Below are positions 33,830 to 43,524 of a stretch of 64,000 bases of DNA, piece by piece. Under the pieces are notes generated by a model, which worked only from the letters and a program-made list of their open reading frames with translations, was not told the origin of the DNA and did no database searches. This DNA is from CAYMZZ01 sp046297935 (GTDB taxonomy: Bacteria; Bacteroidota; Bacteroidia; Chitinophagales; Chitinophagaceae). The number at the start of each line of letters is the position of its first letter. Position 1 is the first letter of the stretch. The stretch is taken from NCBI GenBank assembly GCA_046297935.1, contig JBKBHA010000001.1, positions 558,001 through 622,000 of the forward strand. Reading direction: 5' to 3'. The position numbers and the translations under genes were made by a program.

Positions 33830-36800
33830 ATGAGAAATTTTCAGCTTCCCAGGGCCGGGGTATTGCTATGTGCAGTACTCTTGTTTTCCTCTCTCGCACT
33901 GGCTCAGGAACGAACCATTACCGGTACGGTAACGGATGCGACGGGCAGCCCACTTGCAGGCGCCACTATATCCGTCAAAGGGCAGTCGGCGGGTAATACT
34001 GTTACCCAGATGAATGGCAGTTTTAGTATAAAAGTGCCAGCATCTGCCAAAACTTTGACGATCTCATATGTGGGTATGATACCACAGGATCTGTCGATTC
34101 AAAACGGTTCCCAATTTTCTGTTACGCTTCAGGCAGCTGAAAACAGTTTGAATGAGGTGGTACTGATTGGTTATGGACAGTCGAAGCGATCGAACCTGAC
34201 TTCTGCCCAAACCACGGTTTCGGCGAAAGACCTTGAACGGACCATCAATACCACCCTGGAGCAGGCCATACAGGGCCGTGCCGCCGGCGTATACGTTACT
34301 CAAAATTCCGGCCAGCCGGGCGGTGGTATGTCGGTCAACATACGCGGTATCAGCTCGCTTGGCCGCACGCAACCTCTCTATGTGGTGGATGGTGTGCAGA
34401 TACAGGGAAACGAGGATGTTGCTTTCGGCAACCAGAGTAGTTCAAATACACTGGCAGGTATAAATACGGCTGATATTGCCGATGTACAAATTTTGCAGGG
34501 CCCTTCAGCCACGGCCATTTATGGCTCGCGTGCCAGCAATGGTGTAGTACTTATTACTACCAAACGTGGTCGCTCAGGTGATGTAAAAATCAACTACGCC
34601 TATCAGCACAGTTTGCAAATGCCTCCCGAGAGCCTCGATGTAATGAATCTGTCGGAATATGCGCAGATGGTTAAAGAATACCACGCGCTGGCCGGCGGTA
34701 CTACACCCCAGGAATTTCTGGATCCTTCTTTGTTGGGCAAAGGAACCGACTGGCAACGCGAATTGTTCAACGTGGCCAATATGGCCAAGCACCAGCTTAG
34801 CCTTAGTGGCGGCACTGGTGGTACTACTTTCTACGCATCGGCTGAACATCTGAATCAGGAAGGGGTGGCCCTGGGTTCGGGATTTAAGCGTTATGGTTTC
34901 CGGTTGAACCTCGATAATAATCCACGCGACTGGATCAAAATCGGATTTAACCTGAACTATAACCAGACCAACGAAGTACTCACTACCACCAACTACGGCA
35001 ACGCAGAAAGTCCATTAATTGCAAATGCATTGCGGCTTACGCCACAAATACCCGTTACTAACCTCGACGGTTCCTGGGGTGGTAGTGATCCTGTAAATGG
35101 TGCGAACCAGTTTGCACCGGTTAACCCTGTTGCATTGGCTAATCTTATTACCAACGACAACATGCGTCGTCAATTTTTGGGAGGGATCAACCTGCGCCTG
35201 AATTTGGTAAAAGGGTTGACGTTCCAGACATCATTTAACGGAAACGTGGGAAATGGCCTTTCTACTTACTATACTCCTACTTATGAGATTGATCAATGGC
35301 ATTACAACCTGATCGCGTCTCTCACAACTGGTACTTATAGCAGCTGGTACTGGAACTGGAACCAGATGCTGGAATATTCGATCGACATCAACAAGCACAA
35401 TATTTCGGCCATGGTGAGTCACGAAGCACAGGAATCGGAATGGAAAGCGCTTGCAGCTTCGCGGACCGGTTTTTTGACCAACGATGTATTTGATGTAAAC
35501 GCCGGTGATCCTGTTTCGGCTACCAATAGCGGTGGTACTTATCCCTGGTCGATTGAATCTTATTTCGGTCGTTTAAAATATAGCTACGACAACCGCTATT
35601 TACTGGAAGCTACACTCCGTAGAGACGGTACTCCTTATTTCGGTCCCAGCAACCGCTGGGGTGTGTTCCCGGCTTTGTCTGCTGCCTGGCGTGTAACGCA
35701 GGAAAAATTCTGGAACATTGATTTTATCAGCGAGTTGAAGCTGCGTTTTGAAACGGGCCTCACAGGTAACCAGGGTACAGGTGCAGGCATCTACTCTCGC
35801 CTGAGTACCGATGCTACACCATGGGGTACGGGTTTTCTGGTATCGGAATTAAAAAACCTGGAGCTTGGCTGGGAAGAAACAAAAACCAACAACTTTGGTC
35901 TTAACGTAGGTTTGCTCAACAATCGATTCAATATTGAGGCCGATTACTACATCAAGAATACCGACAACCTGATCCTGAATGCCAACGTGCCTTGGTATAT
36001 GGGTACAGGTGGCAGTCCGGGTGGTGTGAACCCACCGCTGGTGAATACGGGCGCGCTGCGCACAAAGGGCTGGAACCTTACCCTGGGCGGTACCATCATT
36101 AACAAACGCGATTTCCGTTGGGAATCGAATCTGAATCTTTCTCATTTCGATACGCGTGTGGAAGCGCTTACCGGTGACCGTCCCTTTATTCAGCGTACGT
36201 CCTGGTGGATGAACAACTGGACACAACGCTCAACGGTTGGCATGCAGCCATGGTTGTTCAGAGGTTATATAGAAGAAGGTCTGTTCCAGTCGGTGGACGA
36301 AATCGCCAACAGCGCGTTGCCTTTGGATAACAACGGCAACCCGCGCCCCATTGACCCCAACAACGGTATCTGGGTAGGTGATGTGAAATACCGTGACATT
36401 AATGGTGATGGTAAGATCGATGTAAACGATGAAACAAATATTGGTAATCCCTGGCCCAAGTATACTGCTGGTTTTACCAACAATCTTTCCTTCAAAGGAT
36501 TTGAGCTGAGCACCCTGTTCACGGCAAGTTTTGGAAATGATATCTACAACTATATTGCTGCTCAAAACAGTAACCCCAACAATGTAAACCTTAGCCGCAA
36601 CTTTTTTGTGGATGCTACCAACTATGCTAAGCTGGAAGAACATAACGGCAATGTTCGAATCGTGAATTCAGATACTCGTATTCCGAGAATTACCAACAAC
36701 CAGGTAGCAAACGACAACAACTACGGAAAAATTACCAACAGATTTGTAGAAGACGGTACATATATACGTTTGAAAAACGTTTCACTGTCTTACAACTTTC

Positions 36801-37018
36801 CTTCCAGTCTTCTGAGTCGGTTAAAAGTTATCAAGAGTCTGCGTGCTACCGTAGGCGCTCAAAACGTGTTTACCATCACAAAATATAAAGGCTACGATCC
36901 TGAGGTGGGGGCATATATCGGAACGGGCTCGTCAACGGCGAATCAGGCCATTGGTATTGATTTTGGACGATACCCGCTGACACGTATGTATACTGCCACC
37001 ATTAGCGTAAACTTCTAA
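33830..37018 (+). CDS. SusC-like TonB-dependent outer-membrane transporter
   Basis: Outer-membrane barrel that imports oligosaccharides with its SusD lid, driven by TonB-ExbBD. The 1062 residues have a signal peptide (1-25, ending LALAQ), a carboxypeptidase-D-regulatory-like domain (about 28-112, ITGTVTDATGSPLAGATISVKG), a plug (about 118-230, with VNIRGISSLGRTQPLYVVDGVQ and YGSRASNGVVLITTKRG) and the barrel, ending RMYTATISVNF. There is no N-terminal STN domain, so it should not signal to an anti-sigma factor. susD follows after 9 bp. The substrate is inferred from the neighbouring enzymes to be mannan oligomers. Confidence 0.96.
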   Translation: MRNFQLPRAGVLLCAVLLFSSLALAQERTITGTVTDATGSPLAGATISVKGQSAGNTVTQMNGSFSIKVPASAKTLTISYVGMIPQDLSIQNGSQFSVTLQAAENSLNEVVLIGYGQSKRSNLTSAQTTVSAKDLERTINTTLEQAIQGRAAGVYVTQNSGQPGGGMSVNIRGISSLGRTQPLYVVDGVQIQGNEDVAFGNQSSSNTLAGINTADIADVQILQGPSATAIYGSRASNGVVLITTKRGRSGDVKINYAYQHSLQMPPESLDVMNLSEYAQMVKEYHALAGGTTPQEFLDPSLLGKGTDWQRELFNVANMAKHQLSLSGGTGGTTFYASAEHLNQEGVALGSGFKRYGFRLNLDNNPRDWIKIGFNLNYNQTNEVLTTTNYGNAESPLIANALRLTPQIPVTNLDGSWGGSDPVNGANQFAPVNPVALANLITNDNMRRQFLGGINLRLNLVKGLTFQTSFNGNVGNGLSTYYTPTYEIDQWHYNLIASLTTGTYSSWYWNWNQMLEYSIDINKHNISAMVSHEAQESEWKALAASRTGFLTNDVFDVNAGDPVSATNSGGTYPWSIESYFGRLKYSYDNRYLLEATLRRDGTPYFGPSNRWGVFPALSAAWRVTQEKFWNIDFISELKLRFETGLTGNQGTGAGIYSRLSTDATPWGTGFLVSELKNLELGWEETKTNNFGLNVGLLNNRFNIEADYYIKNTDNLILNANVPWYMGTGGSPGGVNPPLVNTGALRTKGWNLTLGGTIINKRDFRWESNLNLSHFDTRVEALTGDRPFIQRTSWWMNNWTQRSTVGMQPWLFRGYIEEGLFQSVDEIANSALPLDNNGNPRPIDPNNGIWVGDVKYRDINGDGKIDVNDETNIGNPWPKYTAGFTNNLSFKGFELSTLFTASFGNDIYNYIAAQNSNPNNVNLSRNFFVDATNYAKLEEHNGNVRIVNSDTRIPRITNNQVANDNNYGKITNRFVEDGTYIRLKNVSLSYNFPSSLLSRLKVIKSLRATVGAQNVFTITKYKGYDPEVGAYIGTGSSTANQAIGIDFGRYPLTRMYTATISVNF

Positions 37019-37027
37019 AACCTGTTT

Positions 37028-38713
37028 ATGAAAAAGTCAATAAACATGAAATGGACTATGGCCTTGATGCTGCTTATAATAGCTGCTGTAGGTTGTAAAA
37101 AAAGTTTTCTGGAGAAGCCACCGTTGAGCGAAGTGGTAGATGTCAATTTTTATAAAACGGACGAGCAGGTGCTTGCCGCCACTGCACTATTGTACAGCAA
37201 AGTATGGTTCGACTACAACGATAAAGCGATGTACAACCTGGGGGATTTCCGGGGAGGTACCGCTTTCTCTGCCTGGAATGACCGGGGCAATGTGCTGTTC
37301 AATACCACAGGCGACAATGGTGAGAACGGTGCCAGCTGGCGGGCATTTTTTGCCGTAGTTGCTCAATCGAATCTGTTTATCTATAACATGAACAATTATG
37401 GCGGCACTGCCGTAACACCAGCCATCAAAAATATGGCGATAGCAGAAGCCCGTTTTATGCGCGCGCTGGCATATCGATTCCTGGTGATGAACTGGGGTGC
37501 TGTTCCGGTTATAGAAAACAACCTCGACAAGCTATTCGACACTTCTATCCGACGTAATACAGTAACCAGTGTCTGGAATTTCATTACGCGCGAAATGCGT
37601 GCCGCAGCCGAAGATCTGCCCACTACTCCAATACAGGAAGGCCGTCTTTCACGCTGGTCTGCCGAAGGTATGCTGGCACGCTTTTATCTCACACGAGCAG
37701 GCGTAGAATCGAGTGGTGGAGTGCGCAAACAGGAATTTTTGGATAGTGCGAAATATTATGCGCAACGCGTAATTACACAAAGCGGAAGAAGTCTGATGAA
37801 CAGTTACGAAGATCTGTTTCGCTATCCTTACGACAATAATAGCGAGTCGCTGTTTGAATTGCAGTGGGTATTTGCGGGCCCCACTGTTTGGGGCATCAGC
37901 AATAGCATGCCGGAGTACCTGGCTTATAGCCCCGATATTGCTTTCGGCGGCTGGGGTGGCGATAAGGGTGCTACCTGGTGGTTGATGTCGCAATATGAGG
38001 GCATTAATGCACAGCCGGATGGTACCCTGCGCGGTCGTACGCTTGATCAGCGACTACATGCCAGCTTCATGTTGCCCGGGTTCTACTATCCTGAAATCAC
38101 GAAGGTTTCGGATCGTCAGAAGCTTATTTATCCCTTCAACGGCACGGATCAGAATTTCCTGGCAGTAAAAAAATACATTATTGGTTCGCCGCTTGATCTG
38201 GCAGGCATCGCTTCCCAACAGCGCTATCCCAACAATACCTATATGCTGCGATTAGCGGAAATGTATCTGACTTACGTGGACGCTACCATAGGAAATGACG
38301 GCAGCACCACCGATGCAACGGCTATTAACTACTTTAACGCAATTCGTACGCGCGCCGGCCTCCCACCTTACGAAGTGGGTGGCGTGAACGGTAGCGGTCC
38401 GCTCACGTTCGACAAAATGATGTCGGAGCGATTCAAAGAGTTTGCAATGGAAGGCATGTCCTGGTATGATCTGGTGAATCTGCATTACTGGAATCCTGAC
38501 AAGGCCTATTCCATTCTCAATTCGCAGGATCGTGGATTGTTCTTTACGGCGCCGGATCAGATGCCTGATCCCACATCGTGGACGTTTACCAAAACGTCGT
38601 GGTTCACTGAACGGACCATTGATGCCAACTCGGGAAATTTTCTGTTGCCAATTCCAAATGCCGAGTTGAGCCAGGCGCCTAACCTGAGTTTGCCTCCTGT
38701 TGATTATCCTTAA
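37028..38713 (+). CDS. SusD/RagB-like surface glycan-binding lipoprotein
   Basis: Lipoprotein lid of the SusCD complex that binds oligosaccharides on the cell surface. The 561 residues have a lipobox (IAAVGCKKSFLEKPP, Cys23). The SusD N-domain is helical with TPR-like stretches (EARFMRALAYRFLVMNWGAVPVIE), and the C-domain carries MLRLAEMYLTYVDATIGNDG and RTRAGLPPYEV ... FDKMMSERFKEFAMEGMSWYDLVN. It is typical in length and order. It directly follows susC. Confidence 0.95.
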   Translation: MKKSINMKWTMALMLLIIAAVGCKKSFLEKPPLSEVVDVNFYKTDEQVLAATALLYSKVWFDYNDKAMYNLGDFRGGTAFSAWNDRGNVLFNTTGDNGENGASWRAFFAVVAQSNLFIYNMNNYGGTAVTPAIKNMAIAEARFMRALAYRFLVMNWGAVPVIENNLDKLFDTSIRRNTVTSVWNFITREMRAAAEDLPTTPIQEGRLSRWSAEGMLARFYLTRAGVESSGGVRKQEFLDSAKYYAQRVITQSGRSLMNSYEDLFRYPYDNNSESLFELQWVFAGPTVWGISNSMPEYLAYSPDIAFGGWGGDKGATWWLMSQYEGINAQPDGTLRGRTLDQRLHASFMLPGFYYPEITKVSDRQKLIYPFNGTDQNFLAVKKYIIGSPLDLAGIASQQRYPNNTYMLRLAEMYLTYVDATIGNDGSTTDATAINYFNAIRTRAGLPPYEVGGVNGSGPLTFDKMMSERFKEFAMEGMSWYDLVNLHYWNPDKAYSILNSQDRGLFFTAPDQMPDPTSWTFTKTSWFTERTIDANSGNFLLPIPNAELSQAPNLSLPPVDYP

Positions 38714-38755
38714 CAGTTGTAAACAACCAGTTACTAACAAACAAAACATGCAATC

Positions 38756-39892
38756 GTGAAAACATTATCCATCTCCATACTAACGCTGATCCTGGCTTCG
38801 GGTTTCTTTGTTGCCTGTACCAAGGACAACAATGACGGCGGTAAGCCTTCGATCAGCTATATCCGCATCACGCGTCCGGAGTCGTCAGACTCGTTGCTGG
38901 TAGGAGCAGGTCAGGGCCAATTGATCGCCATTGTGGGTGAAAACCTGCAGGATGCGGTACAGATATGGTTCAATGATCAGTCGGCCCGTCTTACACCAAC
39001 ATATATTACTTCTACTTCCATATTAGTAGTGGTTCCAAGTCAGATTCCAATCGAAGTGAACAATCAGATTCGGATCATCTTCAAAAACGGCTACGAATTG
39101 ATTCACCGCTTTGAAGTACAGATAAGTGAACCGCAGGTAAACAGCATGATCTGCGAATATGTGAAAGAAGGTGAAGTAGCAACCATAAGGGGTGACTTTT
39201 TTTACGAGCCACTGACGGTGACCTTTGAAGGCGGTCAAACCGGTGAACTGGTGGCAGTGACCGATCAGGAAATAAAAGTAAGAATACCCGCAGGCGTGCA
39301 GCCTGGCCCCATAGTAGTGACTACCAATTTTGGCGAAACACAGTCTAATTTCTGGTTCCGTGACAATAGGAATATGTTGATCACGAACGATCCATGGTCG
39401 GGCTGGTGGGGACAAAGCATGGTCGTAGACGCTTCAGATCCTATGGCTATCAATGGAAATTTCACAAGAATCACCCAACAGATAGGTTCATGGGGCTGGA
39501 CAGAATGGATTGGCGGAAAAGAGGATGCGCTGTCTACCAGTCATAACCTGCCTGATGAAGCCGTAACCAACCCTGCCAAGTACAACATGAAGTTTGAGAT
39601 CAATACGCTGAAGCCCTTCAACGGCAACAGGATCAAGTTCATGATTGGCCAGGTTAATGGGCCTGATCCTGACTGGAATGCGGAGCCTTATTATTTTGAG
39701 CCGCCTTTTGATACCAAGGGAGTCTGGCAAACTGTGACTATTCCATTTGAGCAAGTGGTAGCCAATTATGTAACCAATTGGGGTGTGCGACCACAGGGCT
39801 ATGGTATCAAGATCTGGTTCCACGGCCCGGGAGCCCTCGATGCTGATATTGCATTCGACAACCTCCGTGTGGTACTAAAAGATATTCAATAA
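38756..39892 (+). CDS. Surface glycan-binding lipoprotein with IPT/TIG domains (first)
   Basis: Probable SGBP-B-type protein that grabs polysaccharide for the SusCD pair. The 378 residues start with GTG at 38756; the nearby ATG (38748) is out of frame and meets a stop after three codons. The lipobox is GFFVACTKDNNDGG (Cys21), and acidic residues after it favour surface export. Two IPT/TIG-like Ig domains (about 33-125 and 125-205) precede a C-terminal binding module (about 210-378) rich in Trp (WSGWWGQ, SWGWTEWIGG, WQTVTIPFEQV). Binding to mannan is inferred from context. Confidence 0.85.
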   Translation: MKTLSISILTLILASGFFVACTKDNNDGGKPSISYIRITRPESSDSLLVGAGQGQLIAIVGENLQDAVQIWFNDQSARLTPTYITSTSILVVVPSQIPIEVNNQIRIIFKNGYELIHRFEVQISEPQVNSMICEYVKEGEVATIRGDFFYEPLTVTFEGGQTGELVAVTDQEIKVRIPAGVQPGPIVVTTNFGETQSNFWFRDNRNMLITNDPWSGWWGQSMVVDASDPMAINGNFTRITQQIGSWGWTEWIGGKEDALSTSHNLPDEAVTNPAKYNMKFEINTLKPFNGNRIKFMIGQVNGPDPDWNAEPYYFEPPFDTKGVWQTVTIPFEQVVANYVTNWGVRPQGYGIKIWFHGPGALDADIAFDNLRVVLKDIQ

Positions 39893-39920
39893 CGATTGTA
39901 TTGATCATAAATTATTCCGC

Positions 39921-41477
39921 ATGACACGTTCGCTTCACCCTCTTCTCCTGATGCTCCTGTTGCTGACCGGAGGAGTTATTTGGTCGTCTTGTGAAAAAGA
40001 CGATGAAAAAGAATCTTCGCTGGTCGAGCTGTTGAATTTTGGTCCAACAGGAGCCCGACATGGCGACACCATTCGTTTTTTTGGACGCAATCTTGACCAG
40101 GTGACCTCTATCCAGTTCAGTGGCACAGGTGCTGCCGTTGAAAAATCGGATTTTAAGGTGCATACACCTGAGTTGATCCTGCTATTGGTGCCTTCGTCGG
40201 CAGAGGAAGGATTGGTGACCCTTAAAACAACACAGGGCGATATTGTTTCCAAAACAAGGTTCAACCTGAATGTACTGACTACTATCACCTCCATGACCAG
40301 CGCTGCAAGACCTGGCGCTAATATCACGATCAATGGTACTTATCTGAACTGGATAAAGCGAGTAACTTTTGCCGATGACAAATTGGTAGAGACATTTGTA
40401 AGTCAAAGCTTCGACCAGTTGGTTATTACTGTTCCTGCCGACGCCAAGACTGGCCCCCTGATCCTTGCCTATGGTGGTACTGATTCTTCTGATTTCGAGA
40501 CGGACGAGCCTCTTGAGGTGATACTTCCGCAGGCAACAGCTATTTCTCCAAACCCCATCAAGCATCAGGAAAATCTGACCATCACAGGAACTGATCTTGA
40601 CCTGACAACCAAACTCTATTTTACCGGCGTGAGTACGCCTGTTACGAGTTTTGTGAGTCAAACGGCCACTCAGTTAGTGGTGCAGGTTCCGGCGGGTGCT
40701 ACTAAAGGAGCGCTCACACTGGAAGCTGCTTCTGCTGTGCAAACTACTACCGGCGACGAGTTGGTACTCACATTGCCGAATGTAACCGGAATGGCGCCCA
40801 ACCCGGTGGATCCGGGAGCCAACCTGATTCTAACGGGTACCGATCTTGATCTGGTTACCTCTATCGGATTTGAAAATGCTGCACCGGTAACCAGTTTCGT
40901 CAGCCAGTCGGCAACACAGATTGAAGTAACAGTACCAATGGGAGTGCTTCGCGGTCAACTTACTTTGGGTGTATTGAATTCAACTGTGACGGTTAAATCG
41001 GCCGATGTGTTGGAAATTACCGGCAGCGCCCCCCCTCCAACAGTAGCCCTGCCATTTTATGACGATGCTGTAACCAGCAACTGGACCAGCACCGGATGGA
41101 TAGGAGGTGGATGGGGTGGTACAGCCGATTACAACAATGGCTCTCCTGTAAGAGCCGGCTCAAAATCTATCCGTATTGATTATTCAGGCGGCTATGGTTC
41201 ACCTGTTCAGTTGGGTGGTGCCAGTGTAAACATGAGTTCGTATACGCATTTCAAACTCTCCATTTATGGAGCGCCCGGAAGCGGAGGAAAGCGCATTAAT
41301 CTTGGCATTAACGCTAACGATGCATACACCATTACGATAGTGGAGGGAGAATGGACCGACTATGCCATTCCGATTTCCACATTGACAGGAGCATCAGTTT
41401 TAAACGAAATCTGGGTTAAAGAATACAGCGGTACCGGCGGATTTACGATTTATGTAGACGCCATGGGGCTTAATTAA
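39921..41477 (+). CDS. Surface glycan-binding lipoprotein with IPT/TIG repeats (second)
   Basis: Longer relative of the upstream gene: 518 residues, lipobox VIWSSCEKDDEKES (Cys24) with an acidic surface-export-like stretch. About four IPT/TIG repeats follow (roughly 33-115, 115-200, 200-290, 290-370). Two of them share the phrases LTITGTDLDL/LILTGTDLDL and PVTSFVSQ(T/S)ATQ, so they arose by internal duplication. The C-terminal jelly-roll-like module (about 375-518) begins LPFYDDAVTSNWTSTGW and is likely carbohydrate-binding. It sits 28 bp after the first one, and a terminator follows, suggesting that susC-susD-SGBP-SGBP form one transcript. Confidence 0.83.
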   Translation: MTRSLHPLLLMLLLLTGGVIWSSCEKDDEKESSLVELLNFGPTGARHGDTIRFFGRNLDQVTSIQFSGTGAAVEKSDFKVHTPELILLLVPSSAEEGLVTLKTTQGDIVSKTRFNLNVLTTITSMTSAARPGANITINGTYLNWIKRVTFADDKLVETFVSQSFDQLVITVPADAKTGPLILAYGGTDSSDFETDEPLEVILPQATAISPNPIKHQENLTITGTDLDLTTKLYFTGVSTPVTSFVSQTATQLVVQVPAGATKGALTLEAASAVQTTTGDELVLTLPNVTGMAPNPVDPGANLILTGTDLDLVTSIGFENAAPVTSFVSQSATQIEVTVPMGVLRGQLTLGVLNSTVTVKSADVLEITGSAPPPTVALPFYDDAVTSNWTSTGWIGGGWGGTADYNNGSPVRAGSKSIRIDYSGGYGSPVQLGGASVNMSSYTHFKLSIYGAPGSGGKRINLGINANDAYTITIVEGEWTDYAIPISTLTGASVLNEIWVKEYSGTGGFTIYVDAMGLN

Positions 41478-41610
41478 GGTTAAGGGCCGGTAACGGAATG
41501 CTTGTTTTTAGCTGGCTTTTCCGAAATTGGCTAAACGTTTTTTGAAAAAGCAAAGCACGCCCGCAGTCGTGCGTCGGCGGATGCCGAATGTTGCAATCGT
41601 TCAAACCAAC

Positions 41611-41647
41611 GGTTGCGGGTTGATTCTTCTTCCCGCAACCTCTTTTT
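41611..41647 (+). terminator. Terminator or attenuator inside the mannan locus
   Basis: GGTTGCGGG / CCCGCAACC stem with a 12-nt loop followed by TCTTTTT. It lies between the surface-binding genes and the symporter, and may lower expression of the downstream enzyme genes. A smaller GCACG/CGTGC hairpin lies about 50 bp before it. Confidence 0.75.
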
Positions 41648-41680
41648 CGAAAAACCTGAGCTGAACAAATATTTTAGCCA

Positions 41681-43507
41681 ATGCGATTAAGCTGGATTGA
41701 TGCCGGAATGGTGATACTCTACCTGTTCACAATGGTGATGGTAGGCTGGCACTATCGGAAAAAAGCACGCCAAAACAAGGAAAGCTATCTGCTGGGAAGC
41801 AAAAGCCTGCCCTGGTACAAACTGGGGTTGAGCGATGCCAGCGACATGTTCGACATCAGTGGAACCATGTGGATGGTGGCGCTTTGTTTTGTGTATGGAT
41901 TGAAAAGTATCTGGATGCCCTGGCTATGGCCTGTTTTAAACCAGGTATTCATGATGATGTTCCTCAGTAAATGGCTGAGACGAAGTAATGCCAATACCGG
42001 CGCTGAGTGGTTGCAGACTCGATTTGGAACTACTGGTCCCGGTGTACAGGGTTCGCAAATAATTATAATTGCTTTTGCCCTGATCAGTTGCCTGGGTTTT
42101 ATGGCCTATGGTTTTATTGGCTTAGGAAAGTTCATTGAAGTTTTTGTGCCCTGGGAAGTGGTTCAACCCTATATACCGTTCAATGTTGACGCTAAATACG
42201 TGCCCCATTTTTATGGGATCGTATTCACCCTGTTTGCCATGTTTTACTCTATCATCGGGGGGCTTCACAGTATTGTAACTGGGGACGTAATAAAATACGC
42301 GATCATGACGGTAGCCTGTATTGCTATTGCGGTGATAGCCATGCAGGAATTGCAGGGACAAACGCTACAGGTGCCGGAAGGATGGGATAATCCTTTCTTC
42401 AGTTGGACGCTCAATCTCGACTGGTCGACCATAGCCGCTGAAGCCAACGAAAAGATAGCTTCGGATGGATACAGTCTGTTTGGTGCATTTTTTATGATGA
42501 TGTTGTTGAAAGGGATTTTTGCTTCATTGGCAGGGCCTGCGCCGAACTACGACATGCAGAAAATATTGAGCACCCGCAGTCCGAAGGAAGCGAGTAAGAT
42601 GACCGGCTTTGTCAGCATCATTTTGCTACCGGTTCGATATTCCATGATCATCGGGCTCACCGTACTGGCATTGCTGTACTATAATCAGCTCTACCTGAAA
42701 GGTCCCGATGGTGTTACCGATTTTGAAAGAGTGTTGCCTGCCACCGTCAATAATTTTCTACCGATAGGCGTCCTCGGACTCGTTCTCACCGGCCTACTTG
42801 GCGCATTCATGGGCACTTTTAGCGGCACATTGAATGCAGCCCAGGCTTATATCATCAATGATATCTACGTGAAAAGAGTCAATCCGCGGGCCAGCACCCG
42901 AAGGGTGATAAGTATGAATTATATAGTAGGTGTCCTTGTTGTGGCAGTCGGTATTTTCTTCGGCTTCCTGGCTCGCGATGTGAATGAGATTCTTCAATGG
43001 ATCGTAGGTGGTTTATACGGCGGCTATGTGGCAGCCAATTGCCTGAAATGGTACTGGTGGCGGTTTAACGCAAATGGCTATTTCTGGGGAATGACCACTG
43101 GAGTGCTGGGTGCATTGCTGATGTTGCGATTTGTAGATGGTTTGGATTTGTACTGGTGGCCATTGCTCTTTGTTTTGTCGCTTGCAGGCTGTGTGACGGG
43201 TACTTATCTGGCACCGGCTACCGATATGACGGTGCTGCGCAAATTTTACACAACAGTACGGCCCTGGGGATTTTGGAAGCCAGTGCATGATGCTGTTGTG
43301 CTCGACAATCCGGAATTTGTCGGCAACAGGCGCTTTCGTTTGGATATGTTCAATGTGGTGCTGGGGATTGTAGCACAGTGCTGCCTGACTCTTTTGCCCA
43401 TGTATCTGGTTTTAGGCAAGCATTGGTCGCTGCTGATAACACTTGGTTTGTTGGCAGCCATTGTATGGGTCTTGAAGCGAACCTGGTGGGACCAATTAGA
43501 AGACTGA
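41681..43507 (+). CDS. Sodium:solute symporter family transporter
   Basis: Inner-membrane SSS-family carrier (LeuT fold) with about 14 membrane segments in 608 residues. The family start IDAGMVILYLFTMVMVGWHYRKKARQNKESYLLGSKSLPWYKLGLS is clear, with SIVTGDVIKYAIM and GALMGTFSGTLN-like segments later (LLGAFMGTFSGTLNAAQAYI). In Bacteroides mannan loci a sodium symporter carries mannobiose inward. The position directly before the phosphorylase and epimerase genes supports the same role here. It is followed by GH130 after 17 bp. Confidence 0.9.
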   Translation: MRLSWIDAGMVILYLFTMVMVGWHYRKKARQNKESYLLGSKSLPWYKLGLSDASDMFDISGTMWMVALCFVYGLKSIWMPWLWPVLNQVFMMMFLSKWLRRSNANTGAEWLQTRFGTTGPGVQGSQIIIIAFALISCLGFMAYGFIGLGKFIEVFVPWEVVQPYIPFNVDAKYVPHFYGIVFTLFAMFYSIIGGLHSIVTGDVIKYAIMTVACIAIAVIAMQELQGQTLQVPEGWDNPFFSWTLNLDWSTIAAEANEKIASDGYSLFGAFFMMMLLKGIFASLAGPAPNYDMQKILSTRSPKEASKMTGFVSIILLPVRYSMIIGLTVLALLYYNQLYLKGPDGVTDFERVLPATVNNFLPIGVLGLVLTGLLGAFMGTFSGTLNAAQAYIINDIYVKRVNPRASTRRVISMNYIVGVLVVAVGIFFGFLARDVNEILQWIVGGLYGGYVAANCLKWYWWRFNANGYFWGMTTGVLGALLMLRFVDGLDLYWWPLLFVLSLAGCVTGTYLAPATDMTVLRKFYTTVRPWGFWKPVHDAVVLDNPEFVGNRRFRLDMFNVVLGIVAQCCLTLLPMYLVLGKHWSLLITLGLLAAIVWVLKRTWWDQLED

Positions 43508-43524
43508 TTTTTTAATGTGCAGAT